Shown one piece after another: positions 11,153 through 22,034 of a stretch of DNA of 64,000 bases. Every line of letters begins with the position of its first letter. Positions within the stretch are counted from its first letter, which is position 1. A program made the position numbers and the translations under genes. Origin of the DNA: Achatina immaculata. Its lineage: Eukaryota > Mollusca > Gastropoda > Stylommatophora > Achatinidae. The DNA is taken from assembly GCA_009760885.1 (NCBI GenBank), contig CM019697.1:28512710-28576709 (forward strand), written 5' to 3'. A model generated the notes under the pieces. The model ran no database searches, was not told the DNA's origin, and worked only from the letters and a program-made list of their open reading frames with translations.

Positions 11153-11437
11153 AGCGACCCATAGCTGACCAAGACCCTGTCCCATCTCTCTGTGGTACCC
11201 CCAGTAACAGGCATAGCCTGGCTAATGGGGCAGGGATCACCATAGTCCCCATGATGGTGGAGTCTGCTAAAGAAGCATTGCACACCCCCCTCTTTTTACC
11301 TGTACTCCGGGACTGAAAAAGTAGCCGGCATAACTCGCTCCCACACCAATACGATGTTATGCCTCAACATTTCTCCAGCATAGACTGCAAAGAACAACAG
11401 CTCGCAGTTACATGAAGTTCGTACAAGTACAAATAGT
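11153..11437. repeat. Unidentified 285-bp insertion in LINE B1
   Basis: Copy B2 reads straight from 'ttccatata' to 'ctgcagc' (57600-57615), but in B1 about 285 bp of GC-rich sequence separates these points. I see no tail, terminal repeats or convincing target duplication and cannot name it. It could be a SINE or a LINE 5' fragment. Confidence 0.55.
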
Positions 11438-11887
11438 CTGCAGCATTGCACAAGCCTGGTTTGCTCTAGTAAGTCTGCTTTTGATGTCCTCTGTGCTGTC
11501 TCCATTTTCTACTACTCTATTCCCAAGGTATACAAATTCATTGACCTCCTCCACTAACTTGCTATCTACTCTGAGTACATTTCTGTTTTCCACATTTTGC
11601 TTCATTAAATTTGTCTTTCCTACGTTGATCTTTAGTTCTATGTTGTTTGGATTCTGAGTTAGCTTGTTTATTTTATCATGCATATCTTTGTGGCTGCTTG
11701 ATAGTAGACATATGTCCTGCTTGATAGTAGACAAATGTCTGCAAAGTCAAGGTCCTCCAGCACTGTGTCAAGGGCCCAGTGTAATCCTCTGTGTTTGTCT
11801 GATGTTGCCTCCTTCATTAACCAGTCTATTGTCAAGATATATAATGTTGGTGATAGTGCACATCCCTGCTTCACTCCTGTTTGTACC

Positions 11888-12349
11888 CTAAAGCTGCCGG
11901 AGGTATGTTCTCCAAAGATCACTTTGCACTGAAAACCCTTTGATTACATTCACTATCTTACGGGGGAGGCCATGCCATCTGAAAATTTTCCACAGTGCGT
12001 CTCTGTTGACACTGTCAAAGGCTTTCTCAGAATCTATAAACAATGTATATGTTGTGCTATGCCATTCATTTGCCTGTTCTAATATTTGTCTAAGTACAAA
12101 TATGTGGCCTATGCATGATTTTCCTTTCCTAAATCCTGCCTGCTCTTTCCAAAGTTTTCCCTCAAGTGCTGGTACAATTCTGTTGATGATTATTCTGCAA
12201 AATACTTTACTGGTGAGTGGCAGTAGGTTAATGCCTCTCCAGTTCCCGCAATCTCTGAGGTCACCCTTCTTTGGTAGTTTTACAGTACGGCCAGTTTTCC
12301 ACTCCTCTGGAGCTTTTTCTAGATCCCAAATTTGCTTAGTATACGGCAA
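11888..12349 (-). pseudogene. Reverse transcriptase fragment of LINE B1
   Basis: 153 open residues hold the RT fingers and first palm motif: LEKAPEEWKTG, KLPKKGDLRDCGNWRGINLLP, EQAGFRKGKSC and LFIDSEKAFDSVNRDALWK. The homologous part of B2 (57596-58564) reads on through GVKQGCVLSP and FADDICLL. In B1 the frame breaks at about 11888 and the ADD block at about 11740 has lost a residue. Decayed copy. Confidence 0.85.
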
Positions 12350-12563
12350 AGTTGTTTTGGTGTTTCTGTTTCTTATGCTTTCAACATCTCAGTCACCTGG
12401 TGCCCTGTCTGATTTTAGCTACTTTATTGTCTCCTTTACTTCACTTATTATTATTGGTCCTGTATTGCAAAGTTTTGCAAAAATTGATGTTTAATTCCAG
12501 TTCAGGTATGTCTATTGTTTGTGCTGCTTGTGTTCTGTTTAGTAGGGTGTTAAAGTATTCCCT

Positions 12564-12977
12564 CTATCTTTCAGTTTTTTCTCTTTCTCCACTGATCAGT
12601 TGTCCCTTATGTGTCCTTACTGCACTCTCACATCTTGTGTGGAAGTTACCTGTCATCTGCTTTGTGATTTTGTATATGGTTTTCATGTCATTTGCATATG
12701 CTGCTTTCTCTGCTGCTTCTGTTAAGTTGTCATAGTAGTGACGTTTATCTTGATGGGATGATTCCTTCACTTCTTTGTCTTTTTGTGCATAATTACTTAA
12801 AACTTTTTCTTTAGCCTTTGTGATGTGGTGTTCAGTAATTTTTTCCTGATTTCCTTTCTTTGCTCTACCTTTTCCCCATGCGGTCTTGCTTATCCATTCC
12901 TCTTTTGTCCGTTTCTGATATCCCAGCACCTCTTTTGCTGTTTCCTGTAGTGTTTTATTGAACTCTAGTATGGACAT
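12564..12977 (-). pseudogene. Endonuclease-RT linker of LINE B1
   Basis: 137 residues of Lys/Glu-rich helical sequence (SILEFNKTLQETAKEVLGYQ ...) correspond to residues about 315-450 of the long endonuclease ORF in B2. In the family this linker joins endonuclease to RT. It ends upstream, near 13020, where an inverted endonuclease piece begins. Confidence 0.8.
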
Positions 12978-13019
12978 TTCTGCTTCGTCTTGTAGGACAC
13001 TGAAGCGGTTCTTAAGTAC

Positions 13020-13134
13020 AGAAAACCAAATCGATCACATACTAATAAAAAGTGGAAACGGATGTGAGAGCAAGGAAAGGAGCAGATGTAGGAAGTGATC
13101 ACAACCTTCTGGTAGCAAAAATAAAACTAAAATT
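13020..13134 (+). other. Inverted endonuclease piece of LINE B1
   Basis: On the plus strand this reads endonuclease residues ENQIDHIL, then GADVGSDHNLLVAKIKLK, whereas the rest of B1 reads on the minus strand. It corresponds to B2 positions about 59270-59403 in reverse. It ends at aattaag, exactly where piggyBac sequence starts. Confidence 0.8.
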
Positions 13135-15870
13135 AAGTGCTGTTTGGTAGGGGGTTCATTCTCATCACCTGCTTCCAAGATTTCTTGAATGGTAGAGTTG
13201 GTTTCGGAGACCTAGAATCTTGCTACCTCAACCAAATATTCTTATAGATCTTCTTGTTTTTATTTAAGGCTCCGTAGATTATGTATGTGTTAAACGATGC
13301 ACAATTGATGAGATAGAATCCTACTTTTTTGTTCCATTTCACTATCTTCATCAAGATGTTGTAGTATGAAAGATACTGATCAGCCCTATATACTCCCTTC
13401 ATGTGCTTGTTGTAATCAACAATGCAAACTGGCTTTATTTTTAGCTGTCCAGTTTTTCTATCAGTCTTCCCAGAAGCAACTATTCTTGAATTGTGCATTG
13501 TTGATATCATTCGGACAACTCTTTTGTCTTTCCAGACCCGAGGAAATGTTTAAAATAGGAAAAAAATAGGAGCAGCTTTATTACATAACGATTACAAAGT
13601 TGTGACGTTTCAGCGTGAGCCTTAATCATACAAAAGACATACAGGATGAAGAAATAGAGAGAGAGGAGATAAAGTATAGATTCACATGAGTACTAAAAAA
13701 AAAAAAAAAATTTTGGTTAAAAGAGTACTTAGCTGTAAATTGCAAGGTGTGGCTTGTCCGGCGGTGTGTGTCAGGAATGGATCTAGTGGGACGTGGAGAC
13801 TGTTTAAATAGAGACCTGTGACATGTGGTCAGTGGGTTGTAACTGGGGGTGGTGGATGGGGAACCGGGGAGGGGAGAGAGAGTGACGCAGTACTGACCTA
13901 GCTAGGAGAAATTGAAACAGATTATTGGGGAAGAGGGGTTGCAGAGAAAATAGCGGGGTTGCAGAGTGATGCTGTGAGGAAATTTGAAAAGTAAGCGGGG
14001 TTGCAGAATGATGCTATGAGGAAGTTTGAAAAGTAAGAAGGGGTGGATTTAGTGGAGAGGTACTATAATGATTGAAGAAGATGATGTTACATGTAACTAA
14101 ACAGCGAGTTTAACCCATGTGGTTCCAGCGTCCCATAATTTTGAATGCAGCGGTTCTCAGTTTCTCCTAGCTAGGTCGGTATTGCGTCACTCTCTCTCCC
14201 CTCCCCGGTTCCCCATCCACCGCCCCCCAGTTACAACCCACTGACCACATGTCACAGGTCTCTATTTAAACAGTCTCCACGTCCCACTAGATCCATTCCT
14301 GACACACACCGCCGGACAAGCTACACCTTGCAGTTTACAGCTAAGTACTCTTTTATACATTCTGGTATCACAGCTTTACTGCAGTGCTCCGTGTATAGTT
14401 GTATATTTATACACTAATTATTGTGAAGAAATGTTTGGTCTTTCTGACAAAATGTGCTTTCACTTTTCTTTATTACTTTGAAAGCAGCTTTCAAATTTTT
14501 TGACAGTCTTCTGTTTTCCCTAATTGTTCCACAAACTCTGGTTTTGTTTTGCAGTAAAACTTCAGCCATTGACACACTGTTGTAATAGTTGTCTTGATAT
14601 ACATGATGCCATATTCCAAGATAGGGGCTCAGAACAGACAGGACTGTTTCTTCTAACTTCTTTCCTTCTTCTGCATATATTTCCATGTTTAGTATGTAGC
14701 CTGTGTCACTCTCACACACCAGTCTCATAAGGATCCCATACTTTGTTAACTTCGAAGGATTATGTGTCCTAAATTTCAGTTTTCCTCTCCAAGGAATCAT
14801 TCCTTCATCAAGCAAACGCTGCTGTTTTGGTTTATACAACTGCTGAAACTTAGGCAAAAAATAATCCAGCAGAGATTTTATTTTGCTAATTCTGCCTGTT
14901 TCTGGAAGTGTCTGAGAGTTGTCAGAGAAGTGCAGAAATGTCAGAAGATCTCAAATTTAGCTCTACTCTTTGTTTTTTGAAAATATTGGTGTTTGTAGAA
15001 GAGGGTCTGTTGTCCAGTACTCTTTCCAGTGTGGCTTTCTAGTCTGGCCCATCAAAATGATTAATCCAAAGAATTTTTTCATGTCTGCAGGTGTTATATT
15101 TTCAGACAAAAAGGCAATAAGTTTGTGCATATGTTGGGTCTGTGCATAGTATAAATTTTCATGATGAGCTAACAGTTCAAAAAAATAATTCCCGAACATT
15201 ATACTGCAAATTTCTTCTATGCTGTCTGGTTTGTTTACATTTACAGAAACACCAGAATTTCCTAGAAACTTTTCAAGAACTGATATAGAATCAGTGTTAC
15301 TCCACACACCTATATCACTGCCAACTATATCACATGAAAAATGTAAAATACCTGCTGCTGGAGCATTATATCCTGACATTGAATCACAATCACTGTCACT
15401 AGAACTTTCACTATCTGATGCAGCGACACTGTGCCTAGTTATCTTTGGTCTTACCTGATCGCCATCACTGGAATCACTTTGAAACACATCATTTTCATTA
15501 CAAGAGTCATTAAACAGTGATTTTTCATCATTACTAGGGCAGTCTGACAACATATCATAGCATAATTCAGTGCCAACAACAGTGTTATCGAGAGAAGCAT
15601 GCTTCCCCCATTTAGAAAAATGTCAACTTGCGAAGTCTTCCAAAACACATGTTCCTGACAGCTTATAACATGAGAATATGATGTTTTTTTAAAGTTACGA
15701 AGATTGAAAACAATATTTCCTTATATTAACTTTGCAGTAAAAATACAACCAAAAATTAGTTTAAATAACAAGCTAGAAACAATAAGATGACCATCGAAAA
15801 CAGCAAAACCGCCCTTAGGCCAACAATGCAACCGGAAAACAGATTTTCTCATCTTTGGCCCGGGAAGTGT
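13135..15870 (-). pseudogene. piggyBac transposase gene, interrupted
   Basis: Minus-strand DDD transposase of the piggyBac type, in three pieces. 15648-14963 is an acidic Ser/Asp-rich N-terminus followed by the start of the core (FFGLIILMGQTRKP). 14857-14414 has catalytic-region blocks DEGMIPWRGKL and QDNYYNS. 13510-13223 is the C-terminal block (KPVCIVDYNKHMKG, RADQYLSYY). The conserved GVD of the last block reads GVY. A Penelope-derived insertion (13552-14424) splits blocks two and three. The right end, cacttcccgggcc on the minus strand, sits beside TTAT at about 15871. B2 has TTAA at the matching base (59995), so insertion at TTAA is likely. The left end and Cys-rich tail are lost. Confidence 0.88.
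13552..14424. mobile_element. Penelope-derived palindromic insertion with 12-bp TSD
   Basis: The left arm (13552-14160) is the reverse complement of a Penelope 3' region, from its 3' end back to the last codons of GIY-YIG. From 14161 the same 3' region resumes in direct orientation, then the terminal about 70 bp to 14424. About 190 bp (13735-13915 and 14160-14345) pair almost perfectly as an inverted repeat. Flanks gaggaaatgttt (13540-13551) and gaagaaatgttt (14425-14436) form a 12-bp target duplication with one mismatch, both inside the piggyBac gene. Confidence 0.85.
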
Positions 15871-16193
15871 TATGTGTTTTTACGTTCCAACTGCCTATTT
15901 GCATCTTGTGTTTAGGTTCCAGGAGGTCTGCAGTCAGGCTGGGGACTTCCAGTGGCTGGTTTCATCCACAACCTTCATGGGCTCAGTTTCCTGATAAGCA
16001 TTTCTCCTTCTACCTACATTTGTTTTTTCCCTTGCTTCTGTTTCTGTAGCATTCTGATGGGGTTTTTTTTACCAGATAGTGTTGCTGGCCCTATGCCAAA
16101 CCCTCCTTAGTCGCCTTTTACGATCATGCATGGTAGGGTACATTGGTCCTATTCTTTGCAGATTCCGGATACTGCACGGATATTGCTTCATAT

Positions 16194-16639
16194 AATGGGA
16201 TATTTAATGCTTCTGTAATTTCCGATTTTGCCTGAAAATAATTTTTGATGGGCTCGATGATTTTTTAATCAAATGTGTATTACAACCATGTATGGTAAGA
16301 AATTCAGAATGCATAGCATGAAGATACAAAGGTGAAAGATGGGATGTGATAATTCCTTACTGTCTGACAGTCAATAATGCACTGTGATGTCAGTAACAGA
16401 TAAGGTGTCAGAAGATCTGTGTCAGAATTCAAATCACAGTATAAATTCAAGCTGTGTTGGGCAGTCAGGAGCTGCTGAAATCTCCAGAGAGGAAATGAAG
16501 TAAGATAAACTTCTCACAAGTTGAGGAGATGTTAAGGAGAAGCAGGTTTAGGAATAGTAGAATTTATCATTGTGTAGAAAAACAGATAGTTGAAAAAACC
16601 TTGGATTAAAAACTAGAGCTGTTTTGTTTACCTTCCTTG
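16194..16639. other. Intron, nothing recognised
   Basis: AT-rich sequence between the right TSD of B1 and the start of element J. No repeat or coding segment was identified. Confidence 0.5.
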
Positions 16640-17045
16640 TTCCAAAAAAGTTTGATATGGAGCAGACAACAGAAGGGAAAGCACAGAGACTGAGGAAGGT
16701 GAGCAAGTTAGAAACTTGTTCAAGAAAGGGAAGGCAAAACAGAAAAAAAGAGGGACTGAAACAGATTTGAAACATCTTAGATTTTTATACCAAAAAAAAA
16801 GAGAAGAAAGACAACACACAAGAGAAATGTTCCTCAAAGGCTCATTTATCTTTGAGCTGTTTGACCAAAAACACCAAAATCAGGTAATCTGAAAGTAAGT
16901 AAAGAAGTATTTGGAGATCACTTACATAAGAAATACTTCAGTGGAAATCGAGACATGCCACTTGCCCACATGAAGGGACTGGGTGCAGCCCAGTGCACCA
17001 GGAGCAGAGTTCAAAGTACATGAGGTATTGAATATTGTATAGAAG

Positions 17046-17492
17046 TTAGTCAGTCAGTCATTTGCATGTCCCTTGCAGAACTTTGCATCCCTAACAGCTC
17101 TCCTGTAGGCCTCTCGGTTGTAAGCAAGATGGCCTGCTGCTGATGCGTCCATTCGCAGATCATTAAGCCATCTTGGTCTTGCATTCATCTTCGCCATGGT
17201 CTTCCTCTCCTTTTTCCAATTATGTACCCTTTCAAAACTGTCCTCTCTAAATTCTCACGACATTTAAAATGTCCAAAATATTTCTCAGTTTAATCTTCCT
17301 TACAAGCCAACCTTCTTCAATATTAAGTTCTTGTAGTATGGATATATTTGTTCTTTTTTTTTGTCCATGATATTTGAAGGACTTTTGTGTAGCTACATTC
17401 AAAGGCATTTATTTATTTATGTTTCTCAGCTGTTTTGTCCAGATCTCACAGGCATATGTTGCGATGGGAAAGATGAATGCCCTCAAAAATCT
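17046..17492 (-). mobile_element. RTE-like LINE, family C fragment 1
   Basis: 5'-truncated 3' end of family C in reverse orientation, with a tail of TGAC-type repeats at 17046-17056. The 8-bp TSD tatagaag lies at 17038-17045 and 17493-17500. Removing the insert and one TSD copy rejoins element J around its APGPDGIP-like block, confirming it landed inside J. Confidence 0.85.
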
Positions 17493-18036
17493 TATAGAAG
17501 ATTCATAAAGAAGACCAGAGGGAAATAGCACCTGGTCTGATGGCATTCCATACCTAGTATATAAAAGATACCCTAGATTGCTAAAGAAGCTCCACAAAAG
17601 ACAGAGATCAAAGAACATATTAGCAAGAGAAGGAAAAAAGCCAATGGAGTATACATTCCTAAGGACCAGAACTTCATTGATATCAACCAATTCAGATGTA
17701 GAATTCTGAATGTAGAAGGGAAGTGATTCTTCTCCGCAATGGCTAGGAGGCTTACATCATATTTCCAGGAAAATGAGTATCTCAACACGTAATACAAAAT
17801 TTCAGGTTCCCTGGGATGCTTACAAGATGCATCTATGATCTGGGGGCTATCCAACAGGCAAGAAGTGGAAGAAAAATCTGCATGTGATATGGCTGAATCT
17901 GCTGAATGCCTATGGCTCAGTCACACATTAGATGGCATGGTTTTTGCTTAATTACTCTAGAAAGTCACACATTTCATATAGTGTGCCAGAGGAAAGCTGT
18001 ACTTCTATGGCTTCCCTGTGAGATTCATGATGTCAG

Positions 18037-18282
18037 ATGAAGTGGATCAAACTGCAGATGGGACTTGTGGTGGCTGCACAGCATCTCCAAATTCTGTTAG
18101 TGCTGGCAACGCAGGTAATTTGTAAAGCAACAGAAGACATGAAAGAAGGTCCTCACATAAAAGGAATATACTATATGCCACCACAGATAGCATTCTTGGA
18201 AAATATGACGGTAGTAACAAGTGATTTGGAAGCACAGAGGATACTGCAAGATTTGACAAACTTATCACCTGGTGCTGTATGA
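18037..18282 (+). pseudogene. RT palm/thumb fragment of element J
   Basis: 81 open residues, from MKWIKLQMGLVVAAQHLQI to the end, include PPQIAFLENMTVVTSDLEAQRILQDL. This aligns in position with the catalytic YADD/MDD block of R2/NeSL-like RTs, but the paired aspartates are replaced (LENMTVVT), so the copy could not polymerise DNA. The frame ends where the TTAA-flanked MITE interrupts it. Confidence 0.65.
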
Positions 18283-18285
18283 GCT

Positions 18286-18992
18286 TTAACACTTTCTGTG
18301 GGTTTGGTCGATATAGTGACACTTCTGGTGTCCCGAAGCTACCATATGGTCGATATAGTGACAATTGTTTGTTTCATTAAAACAAGCGGTGTAACATTTA
18401 GATTGTACATATTTCGTCCGCGATTCCGGTGACACTTTCAAAATGGCGAAAGAGTGCCTAGTTATGAGCGATGCCGAGCGAGAAAAAGGACGAGAAGCAT
18501 GGAAATTTTTCAATTTTTGACAACGTAGATAGGGGTATGGACATAGCCTATGGCCACCCCGCTGCTCTTGAATGTTTTCTAAGTAGATCTAGACATATTT
18601 AGACGACTGGAGAAGTAGTTAGGAGGTTAGTTCAGACATTCATTCAGCGAGAATGCAATACAGAATCACAATACGAGATCGACAAGTAAATCTACACATC
18701 TAAGATGGTAAGTAGTGGTAAGTAGCGCGGATCTAGACCTAGCCGATGGTGAGCTGGCCACAATCAGTGTCTAAAAACATCACATTACTTCTTTTTTTCC
18801 TAAAAAATTCTGCATTTATGAAATTTTCGTTCATTTAGCTATAGTTTGAAACATATTAAGTATACGGAAGTACATGGAAATACTGTTTTCCATTCCATTT
18901 TACAACTAGACCCCCTTACAGACAAGACCCACGTTTTTACTCCCGCACCCAGAACACGTCCGTGTTTCTTCCTAACGCACGGAAAGAGTTAA
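18286..18992. mobile_element. piggyBac-like MITE flanked by TTAA
   Basis: The 699-bp body (18290-18988) lies between TTAA at 18286-18289 and 18989-18992. The termini are cactttctgtggg at the left and ctctttccgtgcg as read inward from the right, imperfect inverted repeats matching at 10 of 13 bases. Two copies of ggtcgatatagtgaca sit near the left end (18307-18322 and 18348-18363). A short frame starting MAKECLVMSDAEREKG at 18443 may be the remains of a transposase N-terminus. No transposase core is present. Confidence 0.75.
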
Positions 18993-19054
18993 GCCAAAGA
19001 AATATAGGAGCTTATCACTAAGAAAGGAGAAAGTAGCAGGAGTGAGGTATATAG

Positions 19055-19858
19055 TCATTCATTTGCATATCCCTTGCAGAACTTTGCCTCCCAAACAGCA
19101 CTCCTGTAGGCCTCTCGGTTGTGAGCAAGATGGCCTGCTACAGATGCATCCATTTGCAAATCATCAACGATGTCTTGAAGCCATCTTCACCTTGGTCTTC
19201 CTCTCATTCTGTTCCCCTTCCAAGACAGTTTTCTCTAGATTATCATGACGTTTAATATGTCCAAAATATTTAAGTTTTCTCTCTTTAATCCTCTTTACTA
19301 GCCAGCTTTCTTCAATATTAAGTTCTTGTGGTATGGATATTTTTGTTCTTTTTTGTGTCCATGGTATTTGAAGAACTCTTCTGCAGCATTTATATTCAAA
19401 GGCATTTATGCGTTTCTCAGCTGTTTTGTTAAGTGTCCAGGTCTCACAGGCATATGTTGTGATGGGAAAGATGCATACCCTTAAAAATCTTATTTTTGTA
19501 GTTCTGTCTGCTCCTCTCCACAGATTCTTTAGTTGTTTTACTTTTTGAAAAGCGATAGATGTCCTCCTTTTAATTTCCCTCATTGTATCTCCATTATTAG
19601 TTAGTAGTGATCCAAGATATTCAAAACTCTCCAGTTTTTCCTCATTGATACATATTTCAGCTGCCTTGTTTGTTTTGTCAGTTGTGATCAGTTTAGTTTT
19701 CTTCTCATTAAGATAGAGGTTTTGCTCTTCGCTGTTCTTACGGACTGACATAATTAGTTTTTCCATTCCATTTTTGCGTTGTGGACAGTAATACTGTGTC
19801 ATCAGCATATCTAATCTCTGGTTTTTCATAACCTCCAATTGATATGGCATCGTAATAT
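19055..19858 (-). mobile_element. RTE-like LINE, family C copy 2 (5'-truncated)
   Basis: An 804-bp 3' end of family C in reverse orientation. It encodes the post-RT region (SVRKNSEEQNLYLNEKKTKL, FEYLGSLLTNNGDTMREIKR, TTYACETWTLNK, KYFGHIKRHDNLEKTVLEG) and ends in TGAA-type repeats. TSD aggtatatag at 19045-19054 and 19859-19868. It interrupts element J, which resumes at about 19870. Confidence 0.9.
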
Positions 19859-21160
19859 AGGTATATAGTGGGTAATGAATTAATTCCAACACTGAGGAAG
19901 AGCCAGTGAAAAGCCTAGGAAGGCTATATGGTGTTTCAGTGAAGGTTGCAGTAGCAAAAAATCATAGATAAAACTAAAATCCTCTTGAAATTTAAGGTAT
20001 AATACCTCCTGCTCATGCTGATACCCAAACTACTGTGGCCGTTACTTGAGTTACCAGCACAGTTGAGACATTTGAAAGTATACAGGTGGCTGGGTGTGCG
20101 ACCAGAGTTGACAAATGTGGCTTCATTTACCACTCAAGTTTGTGGAGGAGTTTAAGGCAGTGATGCTGTTAAAGTTCACTGAGACAGCAGTAAGTGAAGT
20201 GCAGCCAACACTAAAAACTGGAAGAATGATGAGTACATGAGTAAGATGTTACAGCAAAGGAAATAGTTGAAAGAAATGATACGATACACCAAAACTGGCA
20301 GGATGGCAATACCAAGTGGTTATCAGAGTCTTCCAGCAAACAGTGAAGAAACATGGTCATCAATAAAATAAGAAATATGATGAATGAAAACCAGGTCTAG
20401 AAAGCCGTACAACAAGCTCAGCAAGGCCAGTGAACACCTTAGGAAGGAGCTTACAAAGATCACTAACATGGAACGGTGTTTGGAACATGGCATCTCTGTG
20501 ATTTAGTTTCAATATCAGATCTGCATATAACCTTCCTGCCTATTCTGAATGGGGCGAAGTGACAGACAGGTGTGTCCACTCTGCAGTGGTTAGCAAACCT
20601 TGGACTATGTTCTTCTAGAATGCAAAGTAGCACTGGCCCAGGCCCCCCCCTACATGTGATGATGCAAGTATTGCAAGGGTGTATTGGCATTGGGGATAAA
20701 GAAATAGATGTGACAGATGCAAAAAAGTCAAAACCCTTTCATCATTGGTGCTGGGAAATTATCACAAAGATCTGAACATTGCCTTGCCCACACTTCTAGA
20801 TAGACTGAATAATTGGGAGATCGCAGCATAACTACCACATTGATGAAAGTATCCCACATTTATGAATGATACAGGAATGCAACCAGACATTGTAGTGTAC
20901 TTGGTCATGAAACTCAATTTATAGTCCCATATAAGTTCAGAATAGAACAATACATGTTCAGAAGTGCAAAAGAGATAAGGCATGTGTTGGGAGTGAAATC
21001 AAGAGCAATTGTTGTAGAGGTGGGGATAAGAGGATTCATGGCGATATCAGTGTACAACACATGTAAAAACAGCTGGTCTTAAAAGGACAAACAGGAACAT
21101 GTGCACAGAAAAGTCTTATAGAAATAGCAGAAGAGGCCTTGTGCTAGATATGGCACAAAC

Positions 21161-22034
21161 AAGGAGAACAATTGAACACTGACTCATGAACAGTGTTATA
21201 AATTCACAATGACCTAGCCCCTGTACAGTATGGAAACAATAGTTAAGATGAGACAAGGGATGATATTTTCTTGTACTGTCTCAGTGGGCAGCAGGAGTGG
21301 TTCGTGTTTCTGCTTCTCTCAGGGTGTCATACAAAATTATCAAATATGATGGAATGAACAAACAAGGCTGACAAGACATGAAGCACAGCCAAGGACAAGA
21401 CAGGACTTAGTTCCATTAATATAAGAAGGAATATTGAAGCTATCAGACAAACAGTAAGGAATGTTGGAAAGTTCCTAAGTTACAGACATGAATGTCTGAT
21501 AGTATATTCAGCCTCATGAAGTGGTTATAAACCAATAACTTACAGATTTGTAGGAGTCATGACCCAGAGGGTCCTACCTTAGAGCATCAGAAGTTTAGCA
21601 GCCAAAATGCTTACCAGGAAGGGAGTGTGTGTTTGTTACTTCTCTGATGATCTGAGGAGTTGTGTTGCTATTTCACATTCTACAGCACAGAATTTCCTGC
21701 CAACCATTTATGCACAATGTGAGACCTTTCCATAATGTAGATTTCCCCAAAGTTCACCCCAGAAAAAAAATATAAAGTTCAAACATGGCTAAGAAAAATC
21801 AGTAAGAGAACAGAATAATCAGTGAATAAAATAAGTGTGCATATATATGTTAACACAGGCAATATATCCACGTCAAACTGGATAACCAAGAGTCCTCCAG
21901 AAGCGAGACCCCCTCCTTGCAGAAGAAGTTTCTCTCAGTTCTCCGTAACATGCTCTGGGAGTCTCTTACAATGACCTAATGCGAGTCAACCTGCTCCACC
22001 AACTAGGAAATTGCTTCTGATGCTCCTGCACCTA
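21161..22034. other. Probable tail of element J and unassigned sequence
   Basis: No clear domain. Short stretches may still belong to the 3' region of J, but I cannot place its end or a tail. Confidence 0.35.

Larger units (their letters stand above)
10657..16182 (-). mobile_element. RTE-like LINE, family B copy 1, full length with nested insertions
   Basis: Both ends of the element are present. The 3' end is at 10657 with a (GA)n tail (ctctctctctctctgaacc on the plus strand), and the 5' end is at 16182. The 11-bp TSD ttgcttcatat occurs at 10646-10656 and 16183-16193. Comparison with intact copy B2 (57106-60305) shows: unrelated insertion at 11153-11437; inversion of a piece at about 13020-13134; loss of about 590 bp of endonuclease sequence; and a piggyBac gene from 13135 to about 15870. 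The 5' segment 15871-16182 then resumes. RT blocks (QAGFRKGKSC, FIDSEKAFDSV, GVKQGCALSPTLY, FAD at about 11740) are disrupted. Confidence 0.88.
16640..21160 (+). mobile_element. R2/NeSL-like LINE with restriction-like nuclease, family J (decayed)
   Basis: A plus-strand RT element unlike the other LINEs here. Ordered blocks: a Lys-rich coil (16640-16840); FDQKHQNQ and KEVFGDHLHKKYFS (about 16855-16960); DGIPYLVYKRYPRLLKKLHK (17535-17600); NAYGSVTH (17905-17930); PPQIAFLENMTVVTSDLE (18180-18230); PKKYRSLSLRKEKVAGV (18995-19045); REEPVKSLGRLYGVSV (19890-19940); a C-terminal part with PDIVVY (about 20883) and VPYKFRIEQ (20920-20950). The last looks like a degraded PD-(D/E)XK-type nuclease, as in R2/NeSL-class elements. 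Two family C fragments and a MITE are nested in it. Frameshifts and stops abound. Confidence 0.7.

Noticed and set aside
11940..12494. Plus-strand 184-residue open frame
   Set aside because: Antisense shadow of LINE B1 RT; the homologous shadow exists at 58104.
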